Positions 49,818-60,524 of a stretch of 64,000 nt of DNA are shown here, in pieces. Both the position numbers and the translations under genes were made by a program. The stretch is from Cacajao melanocephalus (taxonomy: Eukaryota; Chordata; Mammalia; Primates; Pitheciidae). The notes below the pieces were generated by a model, which worked only from the letters and a program-made list of their open reading frames with translations, did no database searches and had not been told where the DNA came from. The stretch's first letter is position 1. Every line of letters starts with the position of its first letter. Where the stretch lies: NCBI GenBank assembly GCA_963573385.1, contig CAUYLG010005006.1, forward strand, positions 21,529-85,528, read 5' to 3'.

Positions 49818-49913
49818 ACTTAAAGTCTGTTTTATCTGATATAAGTAGAGCTACTCCTGGTACTTTTGGTTTTCATTTGCCTGGGATGTATTTTCCCATT
49901 TCTTTATTTTCAG

Positions 49914-50041
49914 TGTATATATATATATATATCTAGAGAGAATATATTTATATTTTCAGTATATATATAGAATATATATATAAATATATACACATATATA
50001 TGTGTGTGTATATATATACACATAAATATGTATATATATAT
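49914..50041. repeat. Compound TA/TG microsatellite
   Basis: TA runs mixed with GTGTGT and ACACAT, including short perfect palindromes such as 'acacatatatatgtgt' and 'gtgtatatatatacac'. Confidence 0.9.
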
Positions 50042-50335
50042 ATCTTGAGACAGAGTCTCACATCTCACTCTCTCACATTGGCTGGAGTGCAGTGGTGCGA
50101 TCTCAGCTCACTGCAACCTCCAGCTCCCTGGGTTAAAGTGATTCTCATGTTTCAGCCTCCCAAGTAGCTGGAATTACAGGCACATGCCACCACACCTGGC
50201 TAATTTTGTATTTTTAGTAGACACGGGGTTTCACCATGTTGGCCAAGCTCATCTCAAACACCCAACCTCAGATGATCCATCTGCCTTGGCCTCACAAAGT
50301 GCTGGGATTACAGGTATGAGCCACTGCATCCAACC
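50042..50335 (-). repeat. AluS
   Basis: Complete inverted Alu abutting the TA repeat, with a small insertion 'acatctcactctctcacatt' near its start. It ends 'gagccactgcatccaacc'. Confidence 0.9.
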
Positions 50336-50420
50336 TATATGTGTCTTTACAGGTAAGGTGAGTTTCCTGCAGGCAGCATATAATTGGATCATGTTTTTTA
50401 AAAAATCCATTGAGCCATTG

Positions 50421-50424
<4 letters not shown>

Positions 50425-50466
<42 letters not shown>
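50425..50466. repeat. (TA)n microsatellite
   Basis: About 19 TA units at the tail of the following L1. Confidence 0.95.
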
Positions 50467-50469
<3 letters not shown>

Positions 50470-50564
50470 GTACTTTAGGTTCTGGGGTACATGTGCAAAA
50501 CATGCAGGATTGTTGCATAGGTACATACATGGCAATGTGGTTTGCTGCCTCCATCCCCCTGCCG

Positions 50565-50840
50565 TCACCTATATCTGGCATTTCTCCCCATGTTATCCCT
50601 CCCCAACCTCCCTACCTGCCGCTGTCCCTCCCCTATTCCTCCCTCAACAAACCCCATTGTGTGATGCTTCCCTCCCTGTGTCCATGTGTTCTTATTGTTC
50701 AACACCTGCCTATGAGTGAGAACATGTGGTTTTGTTTTTCTGTTCTGTGTCAGTTTGCTGAGAATGATGGTTTCCAGATTCATCCATGTCCCTACAAAGG
50801 ACACAAACTCATTGTGTTTTATGGCTGCATAGTATTCCAT
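50565..50840 (-). pseudogene. L1 ORF2 C-terminus relic
   Basis: The minus-strand peptide starts '[20 protein letters not shown]' and continues '[17 protein letters not shown]', the very C-terminus of L1 ORF2, after which the frame reads through into the 3' UTR. Clearly an L1 relic. Confidence 0.85.
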
Positions 50841-51240
50841 GGTGTATATGTGTCACATTTTCCTTGTCCAGTCTCTCATCGATGGTCATTTGGGTTGGTT
50901 CCAGGTCTTTGCTATTGTAAACAGTGCTGCAGTGAACATACATGTGCATGTGTCCTTATAATAGAATGATTTATAATCCTTTGGATATATACTCAGTAAT
51001 GGGATTGCTGTGTCAAATGGAATTTCTATTTCTAGTCCTTGAGGAATCGCCACACTGTCTTCCACAATAGTTGAACTAATTTATACTCCCACCAGCAGTA
51101 TAAAAGTGTTTGTGTTTCTCCACATCCTCTCCAGCATCTATTGTCTCCAGATTTCTTAATGATCACCATTCTAACTGGTGTGAATGGTAATTCAATGTAG
51201 TTTGATTTGCATTTCTCTAATGACCAGTGATGATGAGCAT

Positions 51241-51537
51241 TTATTCATGTTTGTTGGCCTCATAAATGTCTTCTTTTGAAAAGTGTCTGTTCATGTCCTT
51301 TGCCCACTTTTGAATGGGTTTCTTTGTTTTTTTCTTGTAAATCTGTTTTAGTTCTTTATAGATTCTGGATATCAGCTCTTTGTCAGATGGGTAGATTGCA
51401 AAAATTTTTTCCCATTCTGTTGGTTGCTGGTTCACTCTAATGATTGTTTCTTTTGCTGTACAGAAGCTCTGGAGTTTAATTAGATCCCATTTGTCTATTG
51501 TGGCTTTTGTTGTCAATGCTTTTGGTGTTTTAGTCAT
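51241..51537 (-). pseudogene. L1 ORF2 C-terminal region relic
   Basis: A 98-codon minus-strand frame with '[20 protein letters not shown]' and '[17 protein letters not shown]', the zinc-knuckle-proximal region of L1 ORF2. Closed by a stop before the C-terminal fragment at 50840, so the two pieces are separated by frameshifts or stops. Confidence 0.85.
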
Positions 51538-51588
51538 GAAGTCCTTGCCTATGTCTATGTTCTGTCTGGATTTGTTTTTAATTTCTTA

Positions 51589-51705
51589 GAGATTGGGGCT
51601 TCATTGTGTTGCCCAGGCCAGTCTCTAACTCCAGGGCCCAGGCAGTCCTCCTACCTCAACCTCCTGAGTAGTCTGGGTGACAGTCATAAGCCACTGAGAC
51701 CAGCA
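51589..51705 (-). repeat. FLAM-like Alu left monomer
   Basis: 'gagattggggcttcattgtg', 'ttgcccaggccagtctctaa' and 'ataagccactgagaccagc' form a single inverted left monomer with no right monomer. Confidence 0.7.
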
Positions 51706-52112
51706 ATTTCTATTTTGATCATGTATTTTCCCCATCCTTATGCACTATTCAGGCATCTAGATTTTTGAGGCTACTGACTTCTGACAGTGTCTTGTTAAAC
51801 GAGTCACTTCTTTGGACCTGTTAATTGAATGTGGCTTTTCCTACTTTGCTCTTAAATGAACTATTTTTCATCTAGCTATGTAAAGTAAATTACCAGTCTA
51901 AACCATGTGAAATCATACATCAGCCACAGATTGCAATCAAATTAAATAAAAGACAATGAAGTTATAAAAGCCATCAGATTTTAAAATTTTACATAAATTG
52001 AATATTATGAAACCTCAAATGGAAATGTGGCATGTGTAGATTAATATATGTGAATAAACATCCACAACTAATTTAATTTTTTATTATCAAATTTTTCTTA
52101 ATAAACTTACTC
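51706..52112. other. Unassigned AT-rich sequence
   Basis: No gene or named repeat. Confidence 0.35.
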
Positions 52113-52128
52113 AAGAAATATTTATTGA

Positions 52129-52431
<303 letters not shown>

Positions 52432-52447
52432 AAGAAATATTTATTGA

Positions 52448-52869
52448 ATAGCTATAACTGCCAAATTCTACCAGCTTTTCATATATATGTATAAGAGTAT
52501 ATATACATATATGACCTCCATTTCTGACCTTTTACTGATTCTATTGTGTGTCAATTTCTTTAGTTTCCTGAGATCTGCTCCTTTCCGTCTGAAGCTGTCC
52601 TGGACTTGAACAGCTTCACCATTCAAATTATTATCAAAGACAAAAACATCTATTTAAATTTAACTTAATCCTTTTCTTTAGTTTTACATTTCTTTCCAAT
52701 TAAGTTAATATAAAGTAATTCTTACCAACCGAACAAATAGAACTGCACATTCTTTAACACCAGGATTATGACATTTAGTATTAAATATGGGACATTTATC
52801 CAAATCACACTTTTCTATTTTCTTCTCCTTAGTAAAAACAGAATGAAAGTCGCTTTTTAGTCAAGGAAT
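52448..52869. other. Unassigned AT-rich sequence
   Basis: No gene or named repeat. Confidence 0.35.
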
Positions 52870-52870
52870 T

Positions 52871-53021
52871 AGAATGGATACGTATGTGTGTATATAATAT
52901 GTGTATGCATATATATATCATATACACACATACGTATCCATTCTATATATGTGTGTGTATATATATGTGTATATATATTTATATGTGTATATAATATATA
53001 TGCATATATATTATATACACA
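52871..53021. repeat. AT/TG repeat with two perfect inverted repeats
   Basis: 52871-52894 and 52921-52944 are perfect 24-bp inverted repeats (left arm starts 'agaatggatacgtatgtgtg') with a 26-bp spacer. 52984-53021 is a 38-bp perfect palindrome without spacer, centred on TGCA. Confidence 0.95.
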
Positions 53022-53311
53022 CATATACATATATATCTGATAACATTTCTTACTCTAATTTTATAGAGACTATAGTAGATTATACAGTAAAAAAATGGCT
53101 ACATTTTTTAGGTTGAATGTTATCAGTTTACCTAAATTAAGTAACTTTTTGTTCATTCCAATACACAAATTATCAACATGTAGATATATCATTTATAACC
53201 AATTTAGACTTTTAAAATATCATGGCATTATTATTTTTAAATAATACTGAATATGAACTCCTTATAAACATTCAAAACTCACACAATACTTGTCATTTAT
53301 AAAAGATTCAT
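53022..53311. other. Unassigned AT-rich sequence
   Basis: No recognisable feature. Confidence 0.35.
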
Positions 53312-53598
53312 GATTGAGTGTGGTGGCTCACTCCTGTAATCCTAGCTCTTTGGGAGACCAAGGCGGGTGGATCACCTGAGGTCAGGAGTTTGAGACCAGT
53401 CTGGCCAACATGGCAAAACCATACCTCTACTAAAAATATCAAACTTAACTAGGCGTAGTGGTGGGTGACTGTAATCCCAGCTATTCCGGAGGTTGAGGCA
53501 GAGGAATTGCTTGAACTCGGGAAGTAGAGGTTGCAGAAAGCCGAGAACCCACCACTTCACTGTAGCCTAGACAACAGAGTGAGACTTCATCTCAAAAA
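53312..53598 (+). repeat. AluS, the last Alu in the window
   Basis: Complete but diverged Alu: 'gtgtggtggctcactcctgt', 'gagaccagtctggccaacat', 'caacagagtgagacttcatc' and an A tail. Confidence 0.9.
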
Positions 53599-53601
53599 AA
53601 A

Positions 53602-55208
53602 GATAATTCATTAATAATTTTCTTGATATTAAGGGTGAGCATTATTGTTTCTCAGATAATGTGTGCAGTGGGAACAAGTCTGAATACATAGTATCTTATG
53701 CAAAACAATATCTATCTATGTCTTCCTTCCGAGTGGTAAAAAGTTAATGCTAATACATTTGGATCTCACCCATCACTCTACTGTGGTTGAGTTTAAGTTC
53801 TTGGAGATAATAATGTAAAGAACTTAAGGACTAGTATAATGATCTTTGATGTCTCTTCCAACCTATGATAGCATCTCTGAAGACATTTTGGGTTATTTTG
53901 ATATCTTACCCTTGCTGTATGCAAGTCACTGTTGTATTTTCTCACATTCTTACCTTTTATCTAATCTGGCTAAAAATTAACTGTGTTCAGGGTTCTCTGT
54001 GGTTCCCAGGTTTTATCTTTCTATCTTTGAAAAAGCATACCATATTCTGTGTCTTTGTTTAAGACACTTCAGCATTTGTGTCCTACTATCTAAAATGCCC
54101 TGGCAACATGCTAATTCTTCAGTGCATGCTCAGGGTAGTTTGAACTCATCATACATATGATATGCCCTTTATACTCTAGGGCCTTGCCCCACCACTTCAC
54201 ACTCTATTTAGGAGTAATATTTCCCTTATATTCAAAATTTTCTCTATCTATCTATCATCTGTCTATCTATCTATCTATCTATCTAATCATCTATCATCTA
54301 TCTATCTATCAATCCATCCATTTAGCTCCCCTAGAGTGTTTTCTCAAGGATTCACCAGTATTACTTGCTCCTCATCCTACTCATCACTAATCTGCAACAC
54401 AGAAAAGCCTATCATGTAATCTGAGGGGCTGATAATTAAATAACATTATGTTTTCTTCTAGCTCTGATATCTTCTTCAGAACTTACTCCCTTTTCACCGG
54501 GCTTATACTTTCTAAACTCAAACTGTAAAAGTTTAAATTTTCTATGTGATCAATTGAATTACTCCTTTTCTGAGGAATGAATAAAGCAGGTTCCAATGTT
54601 GAAAAGTGAGAAAAATCAAGAGTAATAGGAAATTGAGTGTGAGGAAGAATTAGTTAATATTTCAAAAACAGAATCTCACCATTCTATAAGTTATGTTCCT
54701 AATGTTTTGTATAACATTATCAGATTTAGTCTGATGAACTATCAGAAAGGCAATTAAAGAGGAAATATTCTCACACATGGATCTCAAATTTAAAGTTTAT
54801 GTTTATCTCTAAAATTACTAGTCTTCTTGTGTCTAAAAATATTTTCAGAATTCTTCAAATAGTCATTTTGGAATTCAGAAAATTCCCATGATATTACTAA
54901 GCCATTTAGTATTACTTTCCCAATCATATAGAAGTTCTCTTTTATATGAATATTGATTTAGGTCTAAGTTCTGTAGATAAGATTCTAACAACCTACATAC
55001 ACTCTATGTGTAAAAAATGGCAAGATCCATTTTCAGGCCCATAGTTAAAATGCTAATTTGAGAATTTAACAGTCTTGAATATGCTAAGTTTTCAGGGACT
55101 GTGGAAATTTTTAGTTTTAAACACTGATTGAAATGTTCTTAACAAGTTAGATAAGATAGATTCTTCATTCCTTTTTGCTGCTTTTTTTGTTTTACTTTTA
55201 CTTGTTTC
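53602..55208. other. AT-rich unassigned sequence
   Basis: Aside from the TCTA repeat at 54242 nothing is recognisable. No gene, no Alu and no L1. Confidence 0.4.
54242..54320. repeat. (TCTA)n microsatellite
   Basis: Interrupted TCTA tetranucleotide repeat with TCTG and ATCA variants. Confidence 0.93.
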
Positions 55209-55625
55209 TGATATATAGAAATAGTTTTCTCCCCTCCAAATCTCATGTTGAAATGTGACCTCCAATGTTGGAGGTGGGTCTAGGAGGAGGTGTTTGGGTC
55301 ATGGGGGTGGATCCCTTATGAATAGCTTGGTGCTGTCTTTGTGACAAATGAGCTCTCACTTTATGAGTTCAAGTGAGATCTGGTTGTTTAAAGGAGGCTG
55401 TCACCTCCTACCTCTCTCTCTTGTTCCTACTTCTGCTATCTGATTCACTGTCTCTCCGTTCACCTTCCACCATGATTGTAAGCTTTCTGAGGGCCTCAGC
55501 AGGAGCTGAACAAATGTGGCTGTTATGCTTTTACAGCCTGCAGAACCATGAGCCAAATAAACCTCTTTTCTTTATAATTACCCAGCCTCAGGTATTTTTT
55601 TTATAGCAGTACAAAAAAACTAATG
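55209..55625 (+). mobile_element. MST-type MaLR 5' LTR
   Basis: 'tgatatatagaaatagtttt', 'ccaaatctcatgttgaaatg', 'catgggggtggatcccttat', 'agtgagatctggttgtttaa', 'ccaccatgattgtaagcttt' and 'gccaaataaacctcttttct', then 'cccagcctcaggtatttttt', give the whole LTR in order. Confidence 0.85.
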
Positions 55626-56650
55626 TAGAAAATAGGTACCATGGAGTAAGGAATTACTATAAAGATACCTGAAGACATGGAAGTAGCTTCGGTAGTGGGA
55701 AACAGGCAGAGGTAGGAAGAATTTGGAGGTCTGAGAGAAGACAACAGGAAGATAAGGAAAAGTATAGAACTTCCTGAGACTTGTTAAGTGGTGGTGACCA
55801 ACATACTGAAGGAAATATGGCCAGTGAAGACCAGGCTGATGAGATCTCAGATGGGAATAAGGGAGTTATTGGGAATTAGAGCAAAGGTCACATTTGTTAC
55901 ACTTTAGCAAATAACTTGGCTGAATTGTGTCCATGCCCCAGGACTCTGTGGAAGCTTGAACTTGAGAATGATGACCTAAGGTATTTAGCCGAAGAAGTAT
56001 CTAAGCAGCAAAGTGTTCAAGCGGTGATGTGCCTGATTTTAACAATCTGTGATCAGATGTAAAAGCAAAGGAACGTCTAGAAGTTGGAACTTAATTAAAA
56101 GGGAAGCAGAGTATGGAACTTTGGAAAAGTCACAACTTGGCCATGTGATAATGAAGAAGAAATCATTTTCAGGATAGAAATTCAAATGGCATGTGATGCA
56201 AACACTTGCTACAGAGATTAATATAAATAAAAAGCAGCCAAATGCTAATGGTTGAGATAATGGAAGAAAAGCCTCAAAAACATTTTAGAAATTAATGAGG
56301 CAGTCCCTTTCACCATAGGCTCAGATGCATAGACGGAAATAATAGATTTTAGGGACAAGCCTAGGACCCTACTGCCCTGTGTGGCCTCAGGACACTGCTC
56401 CCTGTATCCCTGCTGCTCCAGTTTCAGTTGTGGCTCAAAGGGCCTACAGTTCAGGCCACTGCTTCAGAGGGTGCAAGCCGTAAGTCTTGGTGGCTACTGT
56501 GTGATGGTAAGCCTGCAGGTGTAAAGAATGCAAGAGTGAAGGGAGTTTGGCAATTTTCAGCTAAATTTCAGAGGATATATCAGAAAGCCTGGGTGTCAAG
56601 GCAGAAATCCACTGCAGGAGCAGAATACTCACAGAGACTCTGCTAATGTT
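55626..56650 (+). mobile_element. MaLR internal sequence (MST/THE1-int-like, shortened)
   Basis: Internal region between two LTR pieces: 'ggaagtagcttcggtagtgg', 'cagagtatggaactttggaa', 'cagagggtgcaagccgtaag', 'aagcctgcaggtgtaaagaa' and 'gaggatatatcagaaagcct' are typical of MST/THE1 internal DNA. Only about 1 kb remains and no viral reading frame survives. Confidence 0.75.
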
Positions 56651-56889
56651 AGATCTAGTTGTTTAGACAATTCTGGCATCTCCTCCCTCTCTCTTTTGCC
56701 ATGTGATTCACTGGCTCCCCCTTCATCTTCTACCATGATGGTTAAGCTTTCTAAGGCACTCAGCAGAAGTTGAACGGATGCAGGTGCCATGTTTGTACAG
56801 CCTGTAGAACCATCAGCCAAATAAATCTCATTCCTCTACATATTACCCAGCCACATATATATCTTTACAGTAATGCAAACAGACAACAC
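56651..56889 (+). mobile_element. MST-type MaLR 3' LTR, 5'-deleted
   Basis: Begins in mid-LTR at 'agatctagttgtttagacaa', then 'ctaccatgatggttaagctt', 'accatcagccaaataaatct' and 'tattacccagccacatatat'. It lacks the first ~170 bases relative to the 5' LTR, so an internal-to-LTR deletion joined the two. Confidence 0.8.
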
Positions 56890-58610
56890 AGTGATCAAAA
56901 GGGAGTTAGGGAGAAGTGAGGCTTATGTATATTATTCTATCATTTTTGCTAAGAATTTTATAGCACATTCAATTATTATAGAATTGATCTTTTATGAGAA
57001 AAATAATCAAAATATAAATATAATAATCATATAAGTTATAGATAGTCCATCAGAATTTTCTTCTTATTCTTTTATACCAATTGTGCTTTTTAATTCCTGG
57101 GGTTTCTCTAGAGGAAAGTACTTCAAATGCCCACACAATAACTGCAAAAAGAAAAAGAAAACCTCCTCATGTCACTTAAAAACTATCCAGTGTTGTCTAA
57201 TATAATCTGACTCTGTATAAAGATAAACTAGAAACATGTAAAGAATTAATTCAATGAGAGTACTCCAGATACCTATTGTGTTAACAGACCCTTTTCCTGT
57301 GTGAGCAGTGACATAAATCCTCTCACCTGAGGAATTATCAGCAAATTATTACTCAAATTCCTACTAGCAGAATGTAACCAGGCAATAGAAATAACAAAGG
57401 AAAATATTACCTCAAGAAAGGAACCATTGTTACCTTATTCATGAATTTCAAAAACAACACTTTACTTTTGTTCATTATGGGTTCTCAAAAAATTGCTTTT
57501 CATGTAAAAGCAAAGACTTAGTGAATGAAAATAAAATGGATGTGTTCCCAAAAAGCCTGGTCAATGTGAGATTTTTCCTGACTTCTAAATTTCCCATTTT
57601 TATAAATCTTCAGTTCTAAAATATAATTACTGTTATTACTATATATAGAATATAACTATTGCTAAGGAGAGAGATGCGATCATTGAAAACATTACAAATT
57701 GTTTCATTTATTGTTGCAACTGATGTGTTTCAATGTATTTTTTAAAAATCCATGTAATGCAAGACAGCTAATATAGAAATTTGAATAGTACTCAGTGTAG
57801 TTTTATAGAGAAATATTCTCAGTCTGGAGAAAAGAAACTTTTGAATGTCACATTTACATATGTGCTTGAAATTCAATATTGGCAAACAAAGCATGAGAAC
57901 CAGTATTTACTTTGAATAGTCTTTGTCTTATCCACGAATACTTCCACAAAAATTGAGATTATATTAAGAAGTTGAAAAAATTTATATAACAATTTAGCTG
58001 AAAAGTTAACATAAAAATGATATTTTAGAGTATGAACCAAATAAATACTTTTCTCATGCATTTCAATGCCATCTACATTCTTCCAAAGTGGGGTTCTATT
58101 GAGCCAGAGTAGAATGGAACAGGTGTCAGAGTTAGTTTGCCTTCTTAATGCTCATATGCTAACAACATGTCTGTTGACTCTTGCCTTCTTCACTGTGTCT
58201 GCTCTTCCAGAAGCACTCAAATAGTGAAATAGCCTCAAAATTGCATCATCTCATTCTATTTCACCACGGGAGACACTGCGATTTAGCAGGTTTTATTAGA
58301 AAATGACTTGTATGTATGTTTGCATTGGATACTTTTTCCTTTATGATTTCTATATTGTTACATTGGACTAGACAAAATAAAAATCACCTCAGTTTGGAAT
58401 CTTCCAAATGTTTTCTCCATCTTACAAGTTTTCTTTAAAAATTTCACTTCATCCATGAGCTTTTCATTAAAACTGGATTCATCCTTGAAAGCAGTGTGCT
58501 TGACATTTCCAAAAATCTTGACATATAATAACATAATAATATAATGTAATATTTAAAAAATCAACACATTCTTTTGGTTCAGTTACAGAGACTCTCTAAG
58601 GCCAAATTTT
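56890..58610. other. AT-rich unassigned sequence
   Basis: No gene and no recognisable repeat in about 1.7 kb. Confidence 0.4.
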
Positions 58611-58614
58611 TCCA

Positions 58615-58740
58615 GTTTTAGACACCTACTCAGGAGATAGTTCTACTTCATAGAATTACTGTGAGGGGTAAATCACACAGTGAAACAAACACTTAGCAGA
58701 GTGCTTTACAAAATTTAAGTATTATTATCACTTATTATAA
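58615..58740 (+). repeat. MIR fragment
   Basis: 'tacttcatagaattactgtg', 'aggggtaaatcacacagtga' and 'agcagagtgctttacaaaat' follow MIR order. Confidence 0.6.
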
Positions 58741-59019
58741 ATAGCAATAGCTCAGAAATTTTATGTAAGAGAAAGGGCTCCAAAACCACCTTTGGCTTTC
58801 TAATTATGTCAAGTCTAAATATATCACTTCAACAATAAAGCTCAGCTTTAGACAAATTTAAACTCAGAATATGAAAATAACTTTTTTTGTGTGTAACAGA
58901 TAGCAACATTCTACATTTATTTTGAATGAGTTTTCTTTTTGGATAACTTGAAAAAGGAATATTGTTAAACTACTTTGGTTTGTGTAACTCCAAACTTGAA
59001 ATGAATGCATGAATACAAT

Positions 59020-59021
<2 letters not shown>
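58741..59021. other. AT-rich unassigned sequence
   Basis: Nothing recognisable. Confidence 0.35.

Positions 59022-59060
<39 letters not shown>
59022..59060. repeat. (TC)n microsatellite
   Basis: About 19 uninterrupted TC units. Confidence 0.97.
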
Positions 59061-59064
<4 letters not shown>

Positions 59065-59111
59065 GTAGCCAAATAAATCCATGTTTCAAGGGCAGAGAGG
59101 TGCTGAGTGTA

Positions 59112-59205
59112 TTTTCCTTCCTTCCTTCCTTCCTTCCTTCCTTCCTTCCTTCCTTCCTTCCTTCCTTCCTTCCTTCCTTCCTTCCTTCCCTCCCTCCCTC
59201 TCTCC

Positions 59206-59240
<35 letters not shown>

Positions 59241-59244
59241 CCTT
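59112..59244. repeat. 133-nt pyrimidine tract: (TTCC)n, then CCCT, CT and TTTC units
   Basis: Pure C/T throughout, beginning with about 18 TTCC units. The plus-strand frames over it give Pro/Ser/Phe/Leu repeats, which are not a protein gene. Confidence 0.97.
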
Positions 59245-60340
59245 ATTTTACCACAAGATGGGCTCTATGGTGCACTGAATCATTTATTCACCATGATTTG
59301 TTCCCTCTCACTTTGGCTATATTTTCCTGAAGATGAACGGTAAGTCCTTAGTTCTAATGCATTACTAATGGAAGTGTGTGGTATGCATGAATGTCATAAA
59401 TGCAAGAGGATTAAGTTTAAGAACCATTCATTGCTTATTACATGTTATATTTTTCTATTTATTAACAAGGTCATATGAGTATACCAATAAGTAGTATATC
59501 AATAAAAAAGTAATGGTAATCAATAAAAAAGGTATCTAGTTTGATATACTGCCCACATTTTTATTGATATACTATTCAAAATCATTGTGACTTTTTTTTA
59601 GCTGAAACTACTCAGTTATATAGCAGAGATAATTCTGTTATATATGTAAATGTAAAATATATAACTTTACTAATGTAAAGTTTTCTAACACTTTCCTAAA
59701 ACCATTAAAACTCAAAAGTTTGGCATGTCCTCAGAGTTTATTTGCTTTACCTAATATTTGATGAATAGCCTTAGATACATCTATTTAAAACAAAGTTATA
59801 TTCTCTTGGTGGGCTCTTTTCAGAGGCTATTAATTTTAACAGAATGCTCCTTTGAAAATAAAATCCTTCTTTAAAAATTAAATGAGAAAGAAATGTTACC
59901 AATAGTAGAATTGCTATAGGTTGCTGTTTTCAGAAATTTTCTAATTTTATTAGCTCTAGCCATAGGATTCAATAAATATCCACTTATTAATTAATTAGTA
60001 TTTATAACTAGCATTATTTTGACTGTTCTAATGTTTACAGCTTACACACACAGAGACAGAGAGAGAGAGAAGCTTATTTTAGTTGGGAAGAAATTTTATG
60101 CAATTTATTTTTTATTTGTAGTTCTCTAACATGTTCTGTGCAGTCTTTTCTTGTCTGCTTGTCAGATGAAATGCCTAATTACATGAATACGTCTATACTT
60201 GTGCACTGGTGAATTGTTTAGTGCGGACAGTGAATTTTGAAGTTTGTAATTTTCCTTAATAATGTTTGCGTATATTTATGATAGCTAAATACTATATAAC
60301 TCTTTTCTAGATTGTAGAGATTCTATTTCTTGTTCTTTCT
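59245..60340. other. AT-rich unassigned sequence
   Basis: Only a short GA run at 60050-60070. No gene or named repeat. Confidence 0.4.
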
Positions 60341-60344
60341 TTCC

Positions 60345-60372
60345 TCATTTCTTTCCTTCCTTCCTTTCTTTT

Positions 60373-60419
<47 letters not shown>

Positions 60420-60524
60420 GTCTTTCTTTCTTTCTGTCTTTCTTTCTTTCTGTCTTTCTTTCTTTCTTTTTCTTTCTCTTTCTTTCCTTTTCTTTCTTTC
60501 TTTTTCTTTCTTTCTTTCCTTCCA
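60345..60524. repeat. (TTTC)n microsatellite with TTTCTG interruptions
   Basis: About 180 bases of TTTC units, with three regularly spaced CTGT interruptions at 60418-60452. Confidence 0.95.

Larger units (their letters stand above)
48178..50424 (-). mobile_element. L1 ORF2 fragment split by an LTR and an Alu
   Basis: Inverted ORF2 from the endonuclease/polymerase linker to the endonuclease: 'tggtcattcaggagcatgtt', 'tctgtagttgttggatagga' and 'tttgttgagtttctgtctag' before the LTR. 'aaagtctgttttatctgata' and 'ggtgagtttcctgcaggcag' follow it. The solo LTR at 49208 and the Alu at 50042 are later insertions. Confidence 0.8.
50467..51588 (-). mobile_element. 5'-truncated primate L1 (L1PA age)
   Basis: Inverted L1 3' end: 'actttaggttctggggtaca', 'catgcaggattgttgcatag', then ORF2: 'catccatgtccctacaaagg', 'gtattccatggtgtatatgt', 'tctgttcatgtcctttgccc'. 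It ends at 'ttgcctatgtctatgttctg'. About 1.1 kb; the rest of the element was never inserted or was lost. Confidence 0.9.

Noticed and set aside
50184..50969. Longest plus-strand open frame (261 codons)
   Set aside because: It runs from an inverted Alu through L1 and a TA repeat (Tyr-Ile dipeptides) into the 3' UTR of another L1, so it is a chance frame across unrelated repeats.
54242..54320. Regular short repeats considered as a CRISPR-like array
   Set aside because: A simple tetranucleotide microsatellite without spacers, in primate DNA.
59081..59343. Overlapping frames with Pro/Ser/Phe/Leu repeats
   Set aside because: Translations of the TTCC microsatellite in three phases.
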